The notes: generated from the sequence alone by a model not told the origin. A stretch of DNA of 33,302 nucleotides from Candidatus Coatesiibacteriota bacterium (GCA_016927185.1 JAFGND010000105.1:1-33302); one strand, 5' to 3'; shown: positions 23,450 to 32,706, numbered from the stretch's first letter. A program made the numbers and translations.

Positions 23450-25521
23450 TTATTATCTCCTGACCTGAAAGGAAAACGAATTATGAAAACAGTACCATTA
23501 CCGACTTTGCTTTCTACATCTATCTTTCCTCCATGATCTTCTACAATTCCATATGCAATTGATAAACCTAATCCTGTTCCACCACTATTCTTTTTTGTAG
23601 TGAAAAAGGGATCAAAAATATTCTTCATTATATTTTCATCCATACCGATTCCGTTATCTGCAATTCTTACTATTATTTCCTCATTCCTGAAATCAGTCAA
23701 TGTTGTTATATTTATCTGACCTTGTTTCTGTATTGCCTGTGAAGCATTAAGAATTATATTAACAATAACCTGCTCTATTCTCTGCTTGCTCCCTATGAAT
23801 ACAGGAGTTCCCTCTTCAAGATTTGTGATTATTTCAGCATTTCTCTTTACCTGATTGTGAACAAGCCTTATGCAGCTTTCAATCACTTCATTTATGTCTA
23901 TTCGGTCTTCCTTCAATCCGTCATCACGCTTGGCAAACTTCCGCAAGTCTTCTACAATTGTTTTTATCCTGTTTGCACCATTAGCCATGTCATCAATAAG
24001 TATTAGTATATTTTCCTTGAATATTTCATAGTCCAGCCTTGCGATTTTCAAATCCTTCCTGCTTTCATAAACATCATCAAGCAAAGGTATTATGTCCTTC
24101 ATGGCCTCCTGGACAATTGCTATATTACCTCTTATAAAAGTGTTCGGATTATTTATTTCATGTGCTACACCGGATACCAAAAGACCAATAGATGCAAGCT
24201 TATCAGTCTGATACAGCTGCATTTCTATGCTTTTCTGTTTTGTTATGATCTTGGCAAATCCCAGTACGCTTTCCACTTCATTCTTTGAAGAGAATATAGG
24301 ATATGCCTGTACAAGAAAGAAATCATCACCCACCTTGATTTCCCTTGAGACCTCTTTCCTGTTCTTGAAAACAGCATCTATTGGAGATTCACCGCTTTCG
24401 GAATCAGCAAGGAAGATTTTCTTGAAATGATCAGCATTCTTCTTAATATCATCCCTGTTAGACATCTTTATGTTGAAATCCTTATCCATAAGAACAACAG
24501 TATCTGTTATTGCATTGAAGAGAGTCTGAAGCCTGTTCTTGCTCTCCTTCAGTTTCTCTGTTGCAAGAAGAAGATCATTATGTTTCTTCTCAAGCTGACT
24601 CTTCTTTGTCTCAAGATCCTTTGTCCTATCCCTGACAATCTTCTCCAGATTCTCATTCTGCTCTATCAGCCTTTTTTCAAGCTGCTTCCTGAGTTTTATA
24701 TCCTTGAAAACTGCTTCAATGCACTGTTCTCCATCCACATCTATTGTTATGAATGAACCTATTACTGGACATGGATTTCCATACTTGTCAACAAGTGTCA
24801 TTTCAAAACCTTCAAGAAAGCCATGTTTCTCAAGCTGACCTAGTATATATGGTCTCAATATGGAAATATTCTCGTATAATTTATCCTTCAGATAATTCAG
24901 GTTTACTGCTGGATCTATTGGGTATTGAAGCATTCTGTAGAAAGCCCTGTTGGCTTTTATTATCTCCCCGCTTTTCCTTGATATTGCCACTGCATCGGGA
25001 CCGTATTCAAACATGTGCTCGAACCGTTTCTTTGCCTTTTCTATTTCAAGTGTCTTGCTGGAAACCATTTCCTCAAGTTTGTCTACATAATTCTTAAGTT
25101 TTTCCTGAAGTTCTATCTTCTCTATGGATTTTGCAATCATCCTTGCAACTTCCTTCAGGAGTTTTGCCTCCTCAAAAAGGAATTCTGCTTTCCTTGTATA
25201 TGCAATTTCAACACTACCTCTTTTTGTGCCGTTTACAGTGATTTCTTCGCTCATGACGTGATTAAGCTTGTAATCTGGAATTTCAATTTTACTGTATATC
25301 TTTCCATCAAGAGTGAAAAAGGCAGTTGTTATCTCTGGAAACTGAAATCCCCTTACAAGATGTTCTGTTGAATTGAGAAGAATTGTTGCAAGGTCCTGAT
25401 TATACTCTATCTCATAACCGATATTATAAAGGCATTCCAGTTCTTTTATTCTCTCCCTTAATTCTATCTCTATCTTGCTTGTATTCGCCACTTTTTTATC
25501 CAGTGTTAAAATTCTTATCAC
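23446..25521 (-). CDS. Cytosolic PAS-containing sensor histidine kinase
   Basis: A 691-residue kinase without membrane segments. In order it has a GAF-like region (about 28-140), a coiled coil, a PAS domain (about 165-285), a long coiled coil (about 285-335), a second PAS-like region (about 335-430), a dimerisation/phosphoacceptor domain with His454 in GVAHEINNP, and an ATPase domain (N box NIILNASQA, G1 DNGIGM, FDPFFTTK, G2 GTGLGLS). The N- and C-terminal order is typical of NtrB-like partners of sigma-54 activators. The GTG start follows directly after the TAG of the upstream redox gene; another GTG 30 bp inside is possible. A soluble kinase encoded with redox subunits probably senses an intracellular state such as redox or cofactor ratio (inference). 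Confidence 0.92.
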   Translation of the reverse strand: MIRILTLDKKVANTSKIEIELRERIKELECLYNIGYEIEYNQDLATILLNSTEHLVRGFQFPEITTAFFTLDGKIYSKIEIPDYKLNHVMSEEITVNGTKRGSVEIAYTRKAEFLFEEAKLLKEVARMIAKSIEKIELQEKLKNYVDKLEEMVSSKTLEIEKAKKRFEHMFEYGPDAVAISRKSGEIIKANRAFYRMLQYPIDPAVNLNYLKDKLYENISILRPYILGQLEKHGFLEGFEMTLVDKYGNPCPVIGSFITIDVDGEQCIEAVFKDIKLRKQLEKRLIEQNENLEKIVRDRTKDLETKKSQLEKKHNDLLLATEKLKESKNRLQTLFNAITDTVVLMDKDFNIKMSNRDDIKKNADHFKKIFLADSESGESPIDAVFKNRKEVSREIKVGDDFFLVQAYPIFSSKNEVESVLGFAKIITKQKSIEMQLYQTDKLASIGLLVSGVAHEINNPNTFIRGNIAIVQEAMKDIIPLLDDVYESRKDLKIARLDYEIFKENILILIDDMANGANRIKTIVEDLRKFAKRDDGLKEDRIDINEVIESCIRLVHNQVKRNAEIITNLEEGTPVFIGSKQRIEQVIVNIILNASQAIQKQGQINITTLTDFRNEEIIVRIADNGIGMDENIMKNIFDPFFTTKKNSGGTGLGLSIAYGIVEDHGGKIDVESKVGNGTVFIIRFPFRSGDNK

Positions 25522-28500
25522 CTAAACATCAAGAAGCTTTTTTATTGTCAAGTTAAAGCTATTCTCTGATGCAATATAACTTATCTTCTGGGGTTTGAAA
25601 GTCTGCAAGCTTATCTTTATTGCATCAAGCATAATCATATCCTTCATGACTTCTTCAAGAGACAGAAACCCGGTTTCTTTATTCTTGTAACATCTGTTTA
25701 TAAAAGAGATTTCACTATTGATATCCTTTACACTCTTAAAAGAGGTTTTGCTGCCAAGCTTTTCATAAAGTCCAGTTATAACTTCCCAGTTTTCGTATTC
25801 ATTTTCAGGAGTTTTCACCCGGTTGAAATATTGTATTCTTCCATCGCAGGAAGTATATGAACCTGAAGATTCAAGAGGTATTGCCATAGGCAGGAATATA
25901 TCTGCTCTTTCTGTTGTAGCTGTCTGGAATATATCAGAAACCACCATGAATTCTATATTATCAAAAAACTTGATGTTAGAAACATCGCAAAGTGGGTCTT
26001 CCCCGAAAATGAGAGCTGCCTTTATTGCACCATTTAAAAGTTTTGCCTTGATATCATTCTTCCTGAAAATATCTGTCAGATTTGTTTCCCATTTATCTGA
26101 AATCTTTTTTATCCAGTCAGTCTCATCCAGTCCCACAAAACCTGGCAAATATTCTGTTGATACACCATTATTAAGCACACCAGTTGAATTGCAGTAATCC
26201 CTGACCACTATTATTCCATTTCCCTTCCTGCACAGGCTTCCCTTTATTGCATGAAGACTGGTAATAGCCTTTATATCATCAACTGACTTGTCTGCATATC
26301 TATCTATATTATATACAGTTATGAGATTCTTGTTGTCGCTTACCATATTGAAAAGCTTGTCCAGTTTTTCCCCATTTATCCCTGTCATTTCAAGTACATT
26401 TGAAGGGCTTATTCCTGAAATCGATTTCCTCAAGTTTTCATAACCTTCAGTTCTGTTCTTTATGAATTCCGTATCAGTCTTTTCCCTGTGCATGAGAGCA
26501 TTCATAAGCCCACAGAAAAGTGCAGTACTGGAACCTCTCTTCAGATCAATCCATAAATCAGCTGTCCTGCATATTGAAGTTTCTGATGGAGATAGTACTA
26601 TTAATTTTGCTCCCTTTTTCATTGCCTGCTTTATCTTGAGTTCCATCACGAGATTTTCACTGGCAAGATCAGTATTGACAAGCATTATCAGATCAGCATT
26701 TTCAAATTCATCTGTATTTGTTGTTGATGAAGTGAATCCCATGATTCTATCAAGGGAGTTAAGTCCAACTCCTTTGAGCAGATTGCTGAGACTTGATATA
26801 TTATTGTTCTTAAGGACAGTTCTAGTGAACTTCTGGAGAAGATAAAGTTCCTCATTAGTCATTCCAGATGATGCAAAAACAGCAATAGAGTCATTGCCAA
26901 AAGACTTCTGATAATGTCTTAGTTTCCTTGTGATTTCGTTAATTGCATTTTCAATATCTGTCTCTGCAAACCTACCATCCTTGTTCATGAGAGCTTTTCC
27001 ATTTCTCCTGTCATCAAGCATGTATCTGTAGCCGAATCTTCCTTTCACACAAAGATAGCCTCTGTTATGCGTATCCCCGGAAGCATTCTTTACAGTGAAA
27101 AGATCTTTACCCATTACTTTATATTTAAGATTGCATCCTGTTGAACAGAAACTGCATATACCGTCATATTCAATACCTCTGAACGGAGCAGGTTTTATTG
27201 CAGGAAGTCTCTCTGACAAGGCTCCTGTAGGGCATGTATCAATGCAATTACCACAGGATATACAGTTTGTCTCCTGAAGTTTCTTTTCCATTGCAGGCTT
27301 GACAACAGATCTGAAGCCCCTGTTTATAAAACCAAGTGCTGATACTTCAAGAATCTGGGAACAAGTCCTTACGCATCTTCCGCATGATATGCACTTATTG
27401 GAATCAATCAAAATGAAAGGATGGCTTTTATCAACCTTGTATTTCCTTACTTCACCCAGATACTTGCTTATATCTACCCCGTAATCATCAGCATATTTTC
27501 TCAAGCTACAGTCAAAATACTCATTACATCCGCATTCCAGGCATCTGCTTGATTCTCTTTCAGCTTGCTTGCTTGTATAACCTAGCTCCACTTCCTTGAA
27601 AGACTTGATCCTCAGTTCAGGCTCAAGCTCCTGCATCTCCTCTTTCTTCATTTTTTCAGTATTCTCGAATTCAAGCATTGAAATGTCCCCGAATGCATCT
27701 TTCCTGCTCAGAAACTCCCTTGCATTTCCTGAACCATTTCCTCCTTTCAGGAATCTGTCAATTGATTTGGCTGCCTTTAAACCATGAGCAATGGCATCAA
27801 TTGCTGCCTTCGGACCTGTTACTGCATCTCCGCCTGCATAAATCCCTTTCTCATCAGTTGAGAGAGAATTTTCATCAACAACTATGCCATTCCATTTCGT
27901 GGTTTTCAGAACGCAATCTTCCCTAATACCGCACAAATCTATATCCTGACCTATTGCAGAGATTGCATAATCGCAATCAAGATCATATTCTGATCCCTCT
28001 ATGGGTATTGGAGATCGTCTTCCTGACTTGTCTGGCTCGCCAAGTTTCATCTTTATGCACTTCAATGCTTTCAAGACGCCTTTCTTTTCTATTATCTCTA
28101 CAGGGGCTGACAGGTATCTTATATCAATTCCTTCATGCAATGCAGCATCTATCTCTATTGCGTTTGCAGGCATTTCCTCTCGCGTTCTCCTGTAAAGTAT
28201 TATCACTTCCTTCGCTCCAAGTCTTAGAGAAGTTCTTGCTGCATCAATTGCAGTATTTCCTCCTCCAATAACTACAACTTTTTTAAGTTTTTCAGATTTT
28301 CCCGTATTAACAAAGTCCCTCAAGAAATCAATTCCACCAACAATTCCTTTTATATTCTCTTCATTTTTTACTCCCATTTTCTTGGCTTTCTGCGCACCCA
28401 ATGCTAGAAAAATGGCATTATAACCGTCTTTCTTGAGACTCGATATGGTGAAATCCTTTCCAAGTTCCTTCCCTGTATAAACCTGAACTCCCATGTTTGT

Positions 28501-29256
28501 TATCCATTTTATTTCTTTGTCCAGCATAGATTTAGGCAATCTATATTCAGGTATTCCGTATCTGAGCATTCCTCCCAGATGTGGCATCTTTTCGAATATA
28601 ACAGGTGAATAACCTTCTTTTCTCAGGTAATAGGCACATGTAAGTCCAGCTGGTCCTCCTCCAACTATTGCAATCTTCATGCCATTCAAGGGCTTGAGAG
28701 ATGGTTGCCAGGGATCTTCTATATCCATGTCAGCAACATAGCGCTTCAGGAAATCTATCCCCAGGCCTTCATCCAGTATATTTCTTCTGCATGCAATCTC
28801 GCATTCCCTTACGCAAACTCGACCGCATATAAGAGGTAAGGGGTTTGTTTCCTTAATAAGTGCTATGGCTTCCTTGTATTTCTTGTTTGCGATCAATGCA
28901 ATGTAACCCTGTACATCTACACCAGCAGGACAGGTCTTCTTGCATGGGGCAATGCAATCAGCATAATGATTTGAAAGCAGAAGCTCAAGTGCCATTTTTC
29001 TTGCCTTCATTATCCTGTCGCTTCTGGTTATTACAGACATTCCCTTTGATACCTGACTGCAGCATGAAGGAACTAGTTTCTGCAAACCCTCCACTTCCAC
29101 AACGCAGACATAGCATGAACCATAGGGTTCTATTCTGGGATCATGACATAATGTTGGTATGTCATCAATCTTGTTTTCCCTGACTACTTCCAGTATTGTC
29201 TTGTCAGGTTCACATGAAACACTTTTACCATTTATCTTTATTTCTATTAATTCCAT
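25522..29256 (-). CDS. GltD-NuoG fusion subunit of a Stn/Nfn-like NADH-NADPH-ferredoxin oxidoreductase
   Basis: A 1244-residue iron-sulfur flavoprotein. Modules: a NuoG-type 2Fe-2S domain (1-85; C37, C48, C51, C65 or C66); a GltD/NfnB-like module (about 97-510) with cysteines 101, 105, 109, 144, 148, 152 and 156, FAD site GGGPAG (199-204), NADPH site GGGNTA (331-336) and GIYAGGDAVTGPKAA; a further cysteine group (572-583); two 4Fe-4S motifs (622-632 and 665-675); and a NuoG/formate-dehydrogenase-like domain with C701, C704, C708, C736. The active-site Cys/Sec-His-Gly-Pro of formate dehydrogenases is missing, so it should not oxidise formate. With NuoE- and NuoF-like neighbours it matches the Stn-type bifurcating transhydrogenase plan. 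GGGAGAG precedes the ATG. Confidence 0.88.
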   Translation of the reverse strand: MELIEIKINGKSVSCEPDKTILEVVRENKIDDIPTLCHDPRIEPYGSCYVCVVEVEGLQKLVPSCCSQVSKGMSVITRSDRIMKARKMALELLLSNHYADCIAPCKKTCPAGVDVQGYIALIANKKYKEAIALIKETNPLPLICGRVCVRECEIACRRNILDEGLGIDFLKRYVADMDIEDPWQPSLKPLNGMKIAIVGGGPAGLTCAYYLRKEGYSPVIFEKMPHLGGMLRYGIPEYRLPKSMLDKEIKWITNMGVQVYTGKELGKDFTISSLKKDGYNAIFLALGAQKAKKMGVKNEENIKGIVGGIDFLRDFVNTGKSEKLKKVVVIGGGNTAIDAARTSLRLGAKEVIILYRRTREEMPANAIEIDAALHEGIDIRYLSAPVEIIEKKGVLKALKCIKMKLGEPDKSGRRSPIPIEGSEYDLDCDYAISAIGQDIDLCGIREDCVLKTTKWNGIVVDENSLSTDEKGIYAGGDAVTGPKAAIDAIAHGLKAAKSIDRFLKGGNGSGNAREFLSRKDAFGDISMLEFENTEKMKKEEMQELEPELRIKSFKEVELGYTSKQAERESSRCLECGCNEYFDCSLRKYADDYGVDISKYLGEVRKYKVDKSHPFILIDSNKCISCGRCVRTCSQILEVSALGFINRGFRSVVKPAMEKKLQETNCISCGNCIDTCPTGALSERLPAIKPAPFRGIEYDGICSFCSTGCNLKYKVMGKDLFTVKNASGDTHNRGYLCVKGRFGYRYMLDDRRNGKALMNKDGRFAETDIENAINEITRKLRHYQKSFGNDSIAVFASSGMTNEELYLLQKFTRTVLKNNNISSLSNLLKGVGLNSLDRIMGFTSSTTNTDEFENADLIMLVNTDLASENLVMELKIKQAMKKGAKLIVLSPSETSICRTADLWIDLKRGSSTALFCGLMNALMHREKTDTEFIKNRTEGYENLRKSISGISPSNVLEMTGINGEKLDKLFNMVSDNKNLITVYNIDRYADKSVDDIKAITSLHAIKGSLCRKGNGIIVVRDYCNSTGVLNNGVSTEYLPGFVGLDETDWIKKISDKWETNLTDIFRKNDIKAKLLNGAIKAALIFGEDPLCDVSNIKFFDNIEFMVVSDIFQTATTERADIFLPMAIPLESSGSYTSCDGRIQYFNRVKTPENEYENWEVITGLYEKLGSKTSFKSVKDINSEISFINRCYKNKETGFLSLEEVMKDMIMLDAIKISLQTFKPQKISYIASENSFNLTIKKLLDV

Positions 29257-29270
29257 TAAAGTACTCTCCC

Positions 29271-31037
29271 TTAATCTTTTATGACAGCATTCAATTTACA
29301 AATATCAAAACATTTTCCGCATTTTATGCAGATTTCCTGATTTATGGAATGAGGTTTCTTTTTCTCTCCAGTAATCGCATTTACAGGGCAATTCCTTACA
29401 CACAACGTGCAGCCAATGCATTTTTCAGCATCTATTTTGTAATTGACAAGTGCCGAGCAGCTGTGTGCAGGGCATTTCTTGTTGAAGATATGAGCTTCAT
29501 ATTCTTCCCTGAAATACTTTATTGTTGTAAGAACCGGATTTGGAGCAGTCTGTCCAAGTCCACAAAGAGTATTATTCTTTATAGTGTCAGCAAGATCCAG
29601 CAGCAAATCAATATCATCCTTTTCTCCCCTGCCATCAGTAATGCGCTCAAGTATTTCAAGCATTCTCTTTGTTCCTATCCTGCAGAAAGTGCACTTGCCA
29701 CAAGATTCATTCTGAGTGAATCTCAGGAAGAACTTGGCCATGTCAACCATACAGGTTGTTTCATCTACAACAACCAGTCCTCCTGAACCCATTATGGCAC
29801 CAGTCTTGTTTATCTGCTGATAGTCTATTTCAAGAGCTCCCATTGATGATGGTATGCAGCCGCCAGATGGTCCTCCCATCTGCACAGCCTTGAATTTCTT
29901 GTTGCCTTTTATTCCCCCACCTATTTCATGAACTATCTCGTTTATTGTAATACCCATTGGCACTTCTACAAGACCACCTCTTGCTATCTTGCCTGCAAGA
30001 GCAAAAACCTTGGTTCCCTTGCTGTTGGGAGTTCCAAGAGAAGCAAAGGCTTCTGCCCCATTCATTATAATCCATGGCACATTGGCAAAAGTCTCTACAT
30101 TGTTTATATTTGTAGGTTTACCGAACAAGCCCTTGTTTGCAGGAAATGGAGGTCTTATTCTTGGTGTTCCCCTCTTGCCTTCTATTGAGGCTATCAATGC
30201 AGTTTCTTCGCCACAAACAAATGCTCCTGCACCTTCCTTTATCTTTATCTTGAAACTGAATCTGCTTCCAAGAATGTTTTTCCCAAGAAACCCTTTTTCA
30301 TGAGACTGCTTTATGGCATTTTTCAGTCTGTAGACTGCCCTGGGATATTCAGCTCTTACATATATATATGCTTCATCAGAACCTATTGCAAATCCACAAA
30401 TTATCATTCCCTCAAGAACTGAGTGGGGATCGCTTTCTAAAACGCTCCTGTCCATGAAAGCTCCCGGGTCACCCTCATCAGCATTGCAAATGACGTATTT
30501 CTTATCACTTTTTGCACCATGAGCAAATTGCCACTTCATTCCTGTAAGAAATCCTCCCCCACCTCTGCCTCTCAAGCCTGATTCCTTTATTGTATTAATA
30601 AGTTTTACTGGATCGGACTCTTTTAAAACAAGTTCCAGTGCCTTATAACCACCAGCATTTATGTATTCATCTATGGAAGATGGATTTATTACACCGCAAT
30701 TCCGAAGAACTATTCTCTTCTGTTTTGCGAAAAATGTGTCATCTTCCTTTGGTTTTTCATTCTTTACAATCCATTCTTCAACTGGCTGATTTTTCATGAT
30801 ATGATTGTTGATTATGCCTTTTATCTTATCGGAAGTGACTTCCCCATAGAGACTTGAAGTTCCATCTTCGTCAATGACTTCTACTAGAACTTCCTTGTAA
30901 CACATTCCCATGCAACCAGTTTCGCAAAGATCCACTTTCAGATTTTTCTCGCCTATTTCCTTCTCAAGTTCTTCATATACTTTCATTCCACCAGCAGAAA
31001 TACCACAGGTGCCCAGTCCAACCTTGATTTTCTTCAT
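29271..31037 (-). CDS. NuoF/HydB-like NADH-binding FMN subunit
   Basis: A 588-residue flavoprotein subunit. An N-terminal thioredoxin-like domain (GLGTCGISAGG, then CETGCMGMC; only three cysteines fall at ferredoxin positions) is followed by the FMN/NADH domain with GRGGGGF (157-163) and NADEGDPGAF (185-194), and the 4Fe-4S site ESCGKCTFCRIGT with the later TLCGLGQ cysteine. Two 4Fe-4S motifs at the C terminus (CIGCTLCVRNCP and CIKCGKCFDICK) match HydB of trimeric [FeFe]-hydrogenases and StnB-like subunits rather than respiratory NuoF, which lacks them. It oxidises or reduces NAD(H) in the cytoplasm. Its ATG overlaps the NuoE-like stop by 4 bp, and the fusion subunit follows 14 bp later. Confidence 0.95.
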   Translation of the reverse strand: MKKIKVGLGTCGISAGGMKVYEELEKEIGEKNLKVDLCETGCMGMCYKEVLVEVIDEDGTSSLYGEVTSDKIKGIINNHIMKNQPVEEWIVKNEKPKEDDTFFAKQKRIVLRNCGVINPSSIDEYINAGGYKALELVLKESDPVKLINTIKESGLRGRGGGGFLTGMKWQFAHGAKSDKKYVICNADEGDPGAFMDRSVLESDPHSVLEGMIICGFAIGSDEAYIYVRAEYPRAVYRLKNAIKQSHEKGFLGKNILGSRFSFKIKIKEGAGAFVCGEETALIASIEGKRGTPRIRPPFPANKGLFGKPTNINNVETFANVPWIIMNGAEAFASLGTPNSKGTKVFALAGKIARGGLVEVPMGITINEIVHEIGGGIKGNKKFKAVQMGGPSGGCIPSSMGALEIDYQQINKTGAIMGSGGLVVVDETTCMVDMAKFFLRFTQNESCGKCTFCRIGTKRMLEILERITDGRGEKDDIDLLLDLADTIKNNTLCGLGQTAPNPVLTTIKYFREEYEAHIFNKKCPAHSCSALVNYKIDAEKCIGCTLCVRNCPVNAITGEKKKPHSINQEICIKCGKCFDICKLNAVIKD

Positions 31038-31549
31038 GCGGTTACCTCTTTTATATTTTTCTTGTAGTTTCTGATTATATCCCTGGCCTTTGCTGGAGTA
31101 AGCCTGCCATATGTGTCTTCATTTATCATCATAACTGGTGACAGGCTGCAGCATCCAAGACAGGCAACAGAAAGAAATGTGAACATTCCATCGTCAGTAG
31201 TTTCATCTATTGTTATTCCAAGTTCATCTTCAATTGCCCTCAGAATGCTCTTTGCACCATTCACATGACATGCAGTGCCCTCGCATATCCTTATTAAATA
31301 CTTGCCGAAAGGTTTCAGCCTGAACTGCGAATAGAAGGTTATTACGCCATAAATCTCAGCTGAAGGGATTCCCACTATCTCGCTTATGCTGTCAATTGCG
31401 AACTCGGGAATATAACCATAAGTGTCCTGTGCTAACTGCAAAAGGGGGATCATTGCCCCCTTCTCTCCGTTATATTTCCATAACGCTGCGTTGAAGTCTA
31501 TAAAGTCTCGTTTTCCTATATCTTTTTCCTTTTGTTTTTCTCCTGTCAT
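31034..31549 (-). CDS. NuoE/HydC-like 2Fe-2S subunit
   Basis: A 171-residue thioredoxin-like 2Fe-2S protein. Helical N-terminal part (LLQLAQDTYGYIPEFAIDSISEIVGIP), YGVITFYSQF, then cluster ligands C89 and C94 (CEGTACHVNG) and C130 and C134 (CLGCCSLSPVM). This is the standard partner of NuoF-like flavin subunits in soluble NAD-dependent hydrogenases, formate dehydrogenases and Stn-type transhydrogenases. It starts 12 bp after the regulator gene, with AAAGGA before the ATG, and overlaps the NuoF-like gene by 4 bp. Confidence 0.95.
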   Translation of the reverse strand: MTGEKQKEKDIGKRDFIDFNAALWKYNGEKGAMIPLLQLAQDTYGYIPEFAIDSISEIVGIPSAEIYGVITFYSQFRLKPFGKYLIRICEGTACHVNGAKSILRAIEDELGITIDETTDDGMFTFLSVACLGCCSLSPVMMINEDTYGRLTPAKARDIIRNYKKNIKEVTA

Positions 31550-31561
31550 TTCCCCATCCTT

Positions 31562-32548
31562 TTAAATATTGAAAAGCTTTATTATTGGACATTCCTTAAT
31601 TCTCAGCACTCCATCAAGAGACTTGAAATTGTTGTTCACTATAGAATCTATTTCAGAGAAGCTGGTTCCTTTCATGAGAAGTACGAAATCAAAGCAACCT
31701 TTTGTATAATCGCAACTTACAACATTATCATTAAAGAACAAAGTTGGATATATATTTTCAAGTTTCTCTTTTTCAATCTCTATGAAAACGTATGATGAAG
31801 CGCTTCTTCTGAAATTCCTGTTAGTGCTTTCTATTGCCTCGTCTCTGCCTTTTCCAAGTACATCCTCAGCTGAGCCTATTATCTCATTCAGGACTTCGCT
31901 CAGTACTGGTCTCTCTATGTTGATGAAGCTGCAAGATTCCAATCCTTCAAGACTTAATATATTGTCTTTCATGAATTTATCAAGGCTGTCCTTGTCGCTG
32001 CATTGCATGAAAACAACTATATCGAAATCACCTCTTGTTGCATCACAATATAGTATGTTCTCCATGAAATACAGATTTTTGTAGGTTTCAACCATGTCTG
32101 CTTCTTTATTGAATCTAAGGAGAGCATAACCACCGACACTCTTCTCTGTTTTTACTTGCTTTTCTTCCTTTTTTGCAGAACCTTCTTTTTTCTGGATTTT
32201 TTCAAGCAGGTCAGCAAGATCTTCTACAGAGAATGGTTTATCCAGGAATGCATCCATTTCCTCGCCTTTTACTACTTCATTGCCATAACCAGTAATTATT
32301 ATAACAGGAAGGCTTGGGAATTTGCTTTTTATTATTTTCAGGAGTTTTGCCCCATCAATATCAGGAAGCCTGAAGTCAATTATTGCAAAGCTCAGATCTA
32401 CCTGCTTTTTTGAAAACAGATCAATTGCAGCAAGTGCTTTCATGCCATTTTCACATGGAATTGTGTCATAACCTTTCTGAAGCAAACCCAAAGAAACACT
32501 TCTTCTCAAGGAAGCTTCATCGTCGACTAATAAGATTTTACCGCTCAT
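31562..32548 (-). CDS. Response regulator receiver fused to two Lrp/AsnC-like (RAM) domains
   Basis: A 328-residue protein with an unusual layout. The receiver domain (1-118) has D9-D10, phosphoacceptor D58 (IIDFRLPDIDG), IITGY and Lys104 in FLDKPF. After a charged linker (121-138) come two similar alpha-beta domains, 139-212 and 251-325. Both show the ligand-binding pattern of Lrp/AsnC proteins: a first strand (GGYALLRFN; SSYVFIEIE), ENILYCDATRGDFDIVVFM or DNVVSCDYTKGCFDFVLLM, and a final strand after a short helix (LEGLESCSFINI; LDGVLRIKECPI). No DNA-binding domain is visible, so it may act on a partner protein. AGGAG lies 5 nt before the ATG. It is the first gene of the redox operon, directly behind a sigma-54-type promoter. 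Confidence 0.8.
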   Translation of the reverse strand: MSGKILLVDDEASLRRSVSLGLLQKGYDTIPCENGMKALAAIDLFSKKQVDLSFAIIDFRLPDIDGAKLLKIIKSKFPSLPVIIITGYGNEVVKGEEMDAFLDKPFSVEDLADLLEKIQKKEGSAKKEEKQVKTEKSVGGYALLRFNKEADMVETYKNLYFMENILYCDATRGDFDIVVFMQCSDKDSLDKFMKDNILSLEGLESCSFINIERPVLSEVLNEIIGSAEDVLGKGRDEAIESTNRNFRRSASSYVFIEIEKEKLENIYPTLFFNDNVVSCDYTKGCFDFVLLMKGTSFSEIDSIVNNNFKSLDGVLRIKECPIIKLFNI

Positions 32549-32591
32549 TTTATCTCCTTTATTTTTTATTTTCTGATTTACACTATTCTAT

Positions 32592-32607
32592 AGCATGTAA
32601 TATGCCA
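32592..32607 (-). promoter_or_regulatory. Sigma-54-like promoter of the redox/regulator operon
   Basis: Minus-strand TGGCATATTACATGCT has GG and GC separated by exactly 10 bp and matches TGGCAC-N5-TTGCW at most defined positions (mismatches at the sixth and twelfth). The predicted transcript start is near 32582, about 34 bp before the ATG at 32548. Confidence 0.5.
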
Positions 32608-32644
32608 AAAATGCAAACTATTGCAAATCAATAATTTAAGAGAA

Positions 32645-32658
32645 TACCCCATCTGAGT
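32645..32658. promoter_or_regulatory. Possible activator site, imperfect copy of the palindrome at 20333-20346
   Basis: TACCCCATCTGAGT matches TACCTCATATGAGG at 11 of 14 positions. It lies about 40 bp upstream of the -24 element of the redox operon. The match is too weak to stand alone, but the place is right. Confidence 0.3.
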
Positions 32659-32706
32659 CTTTCCTATTGGATTTGTAAAAAAAATTTATAGCAGTCACTT
32701 AATATG

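Noticed and set aside
25522-29256. Annotation as catalytic formate dehydrogenase alpha subunit
   Set aside because: The Cys/Sec-His-Gly-Pro active-site segment is absent and the neighbours and GltD module fit a transhydrogenase better.
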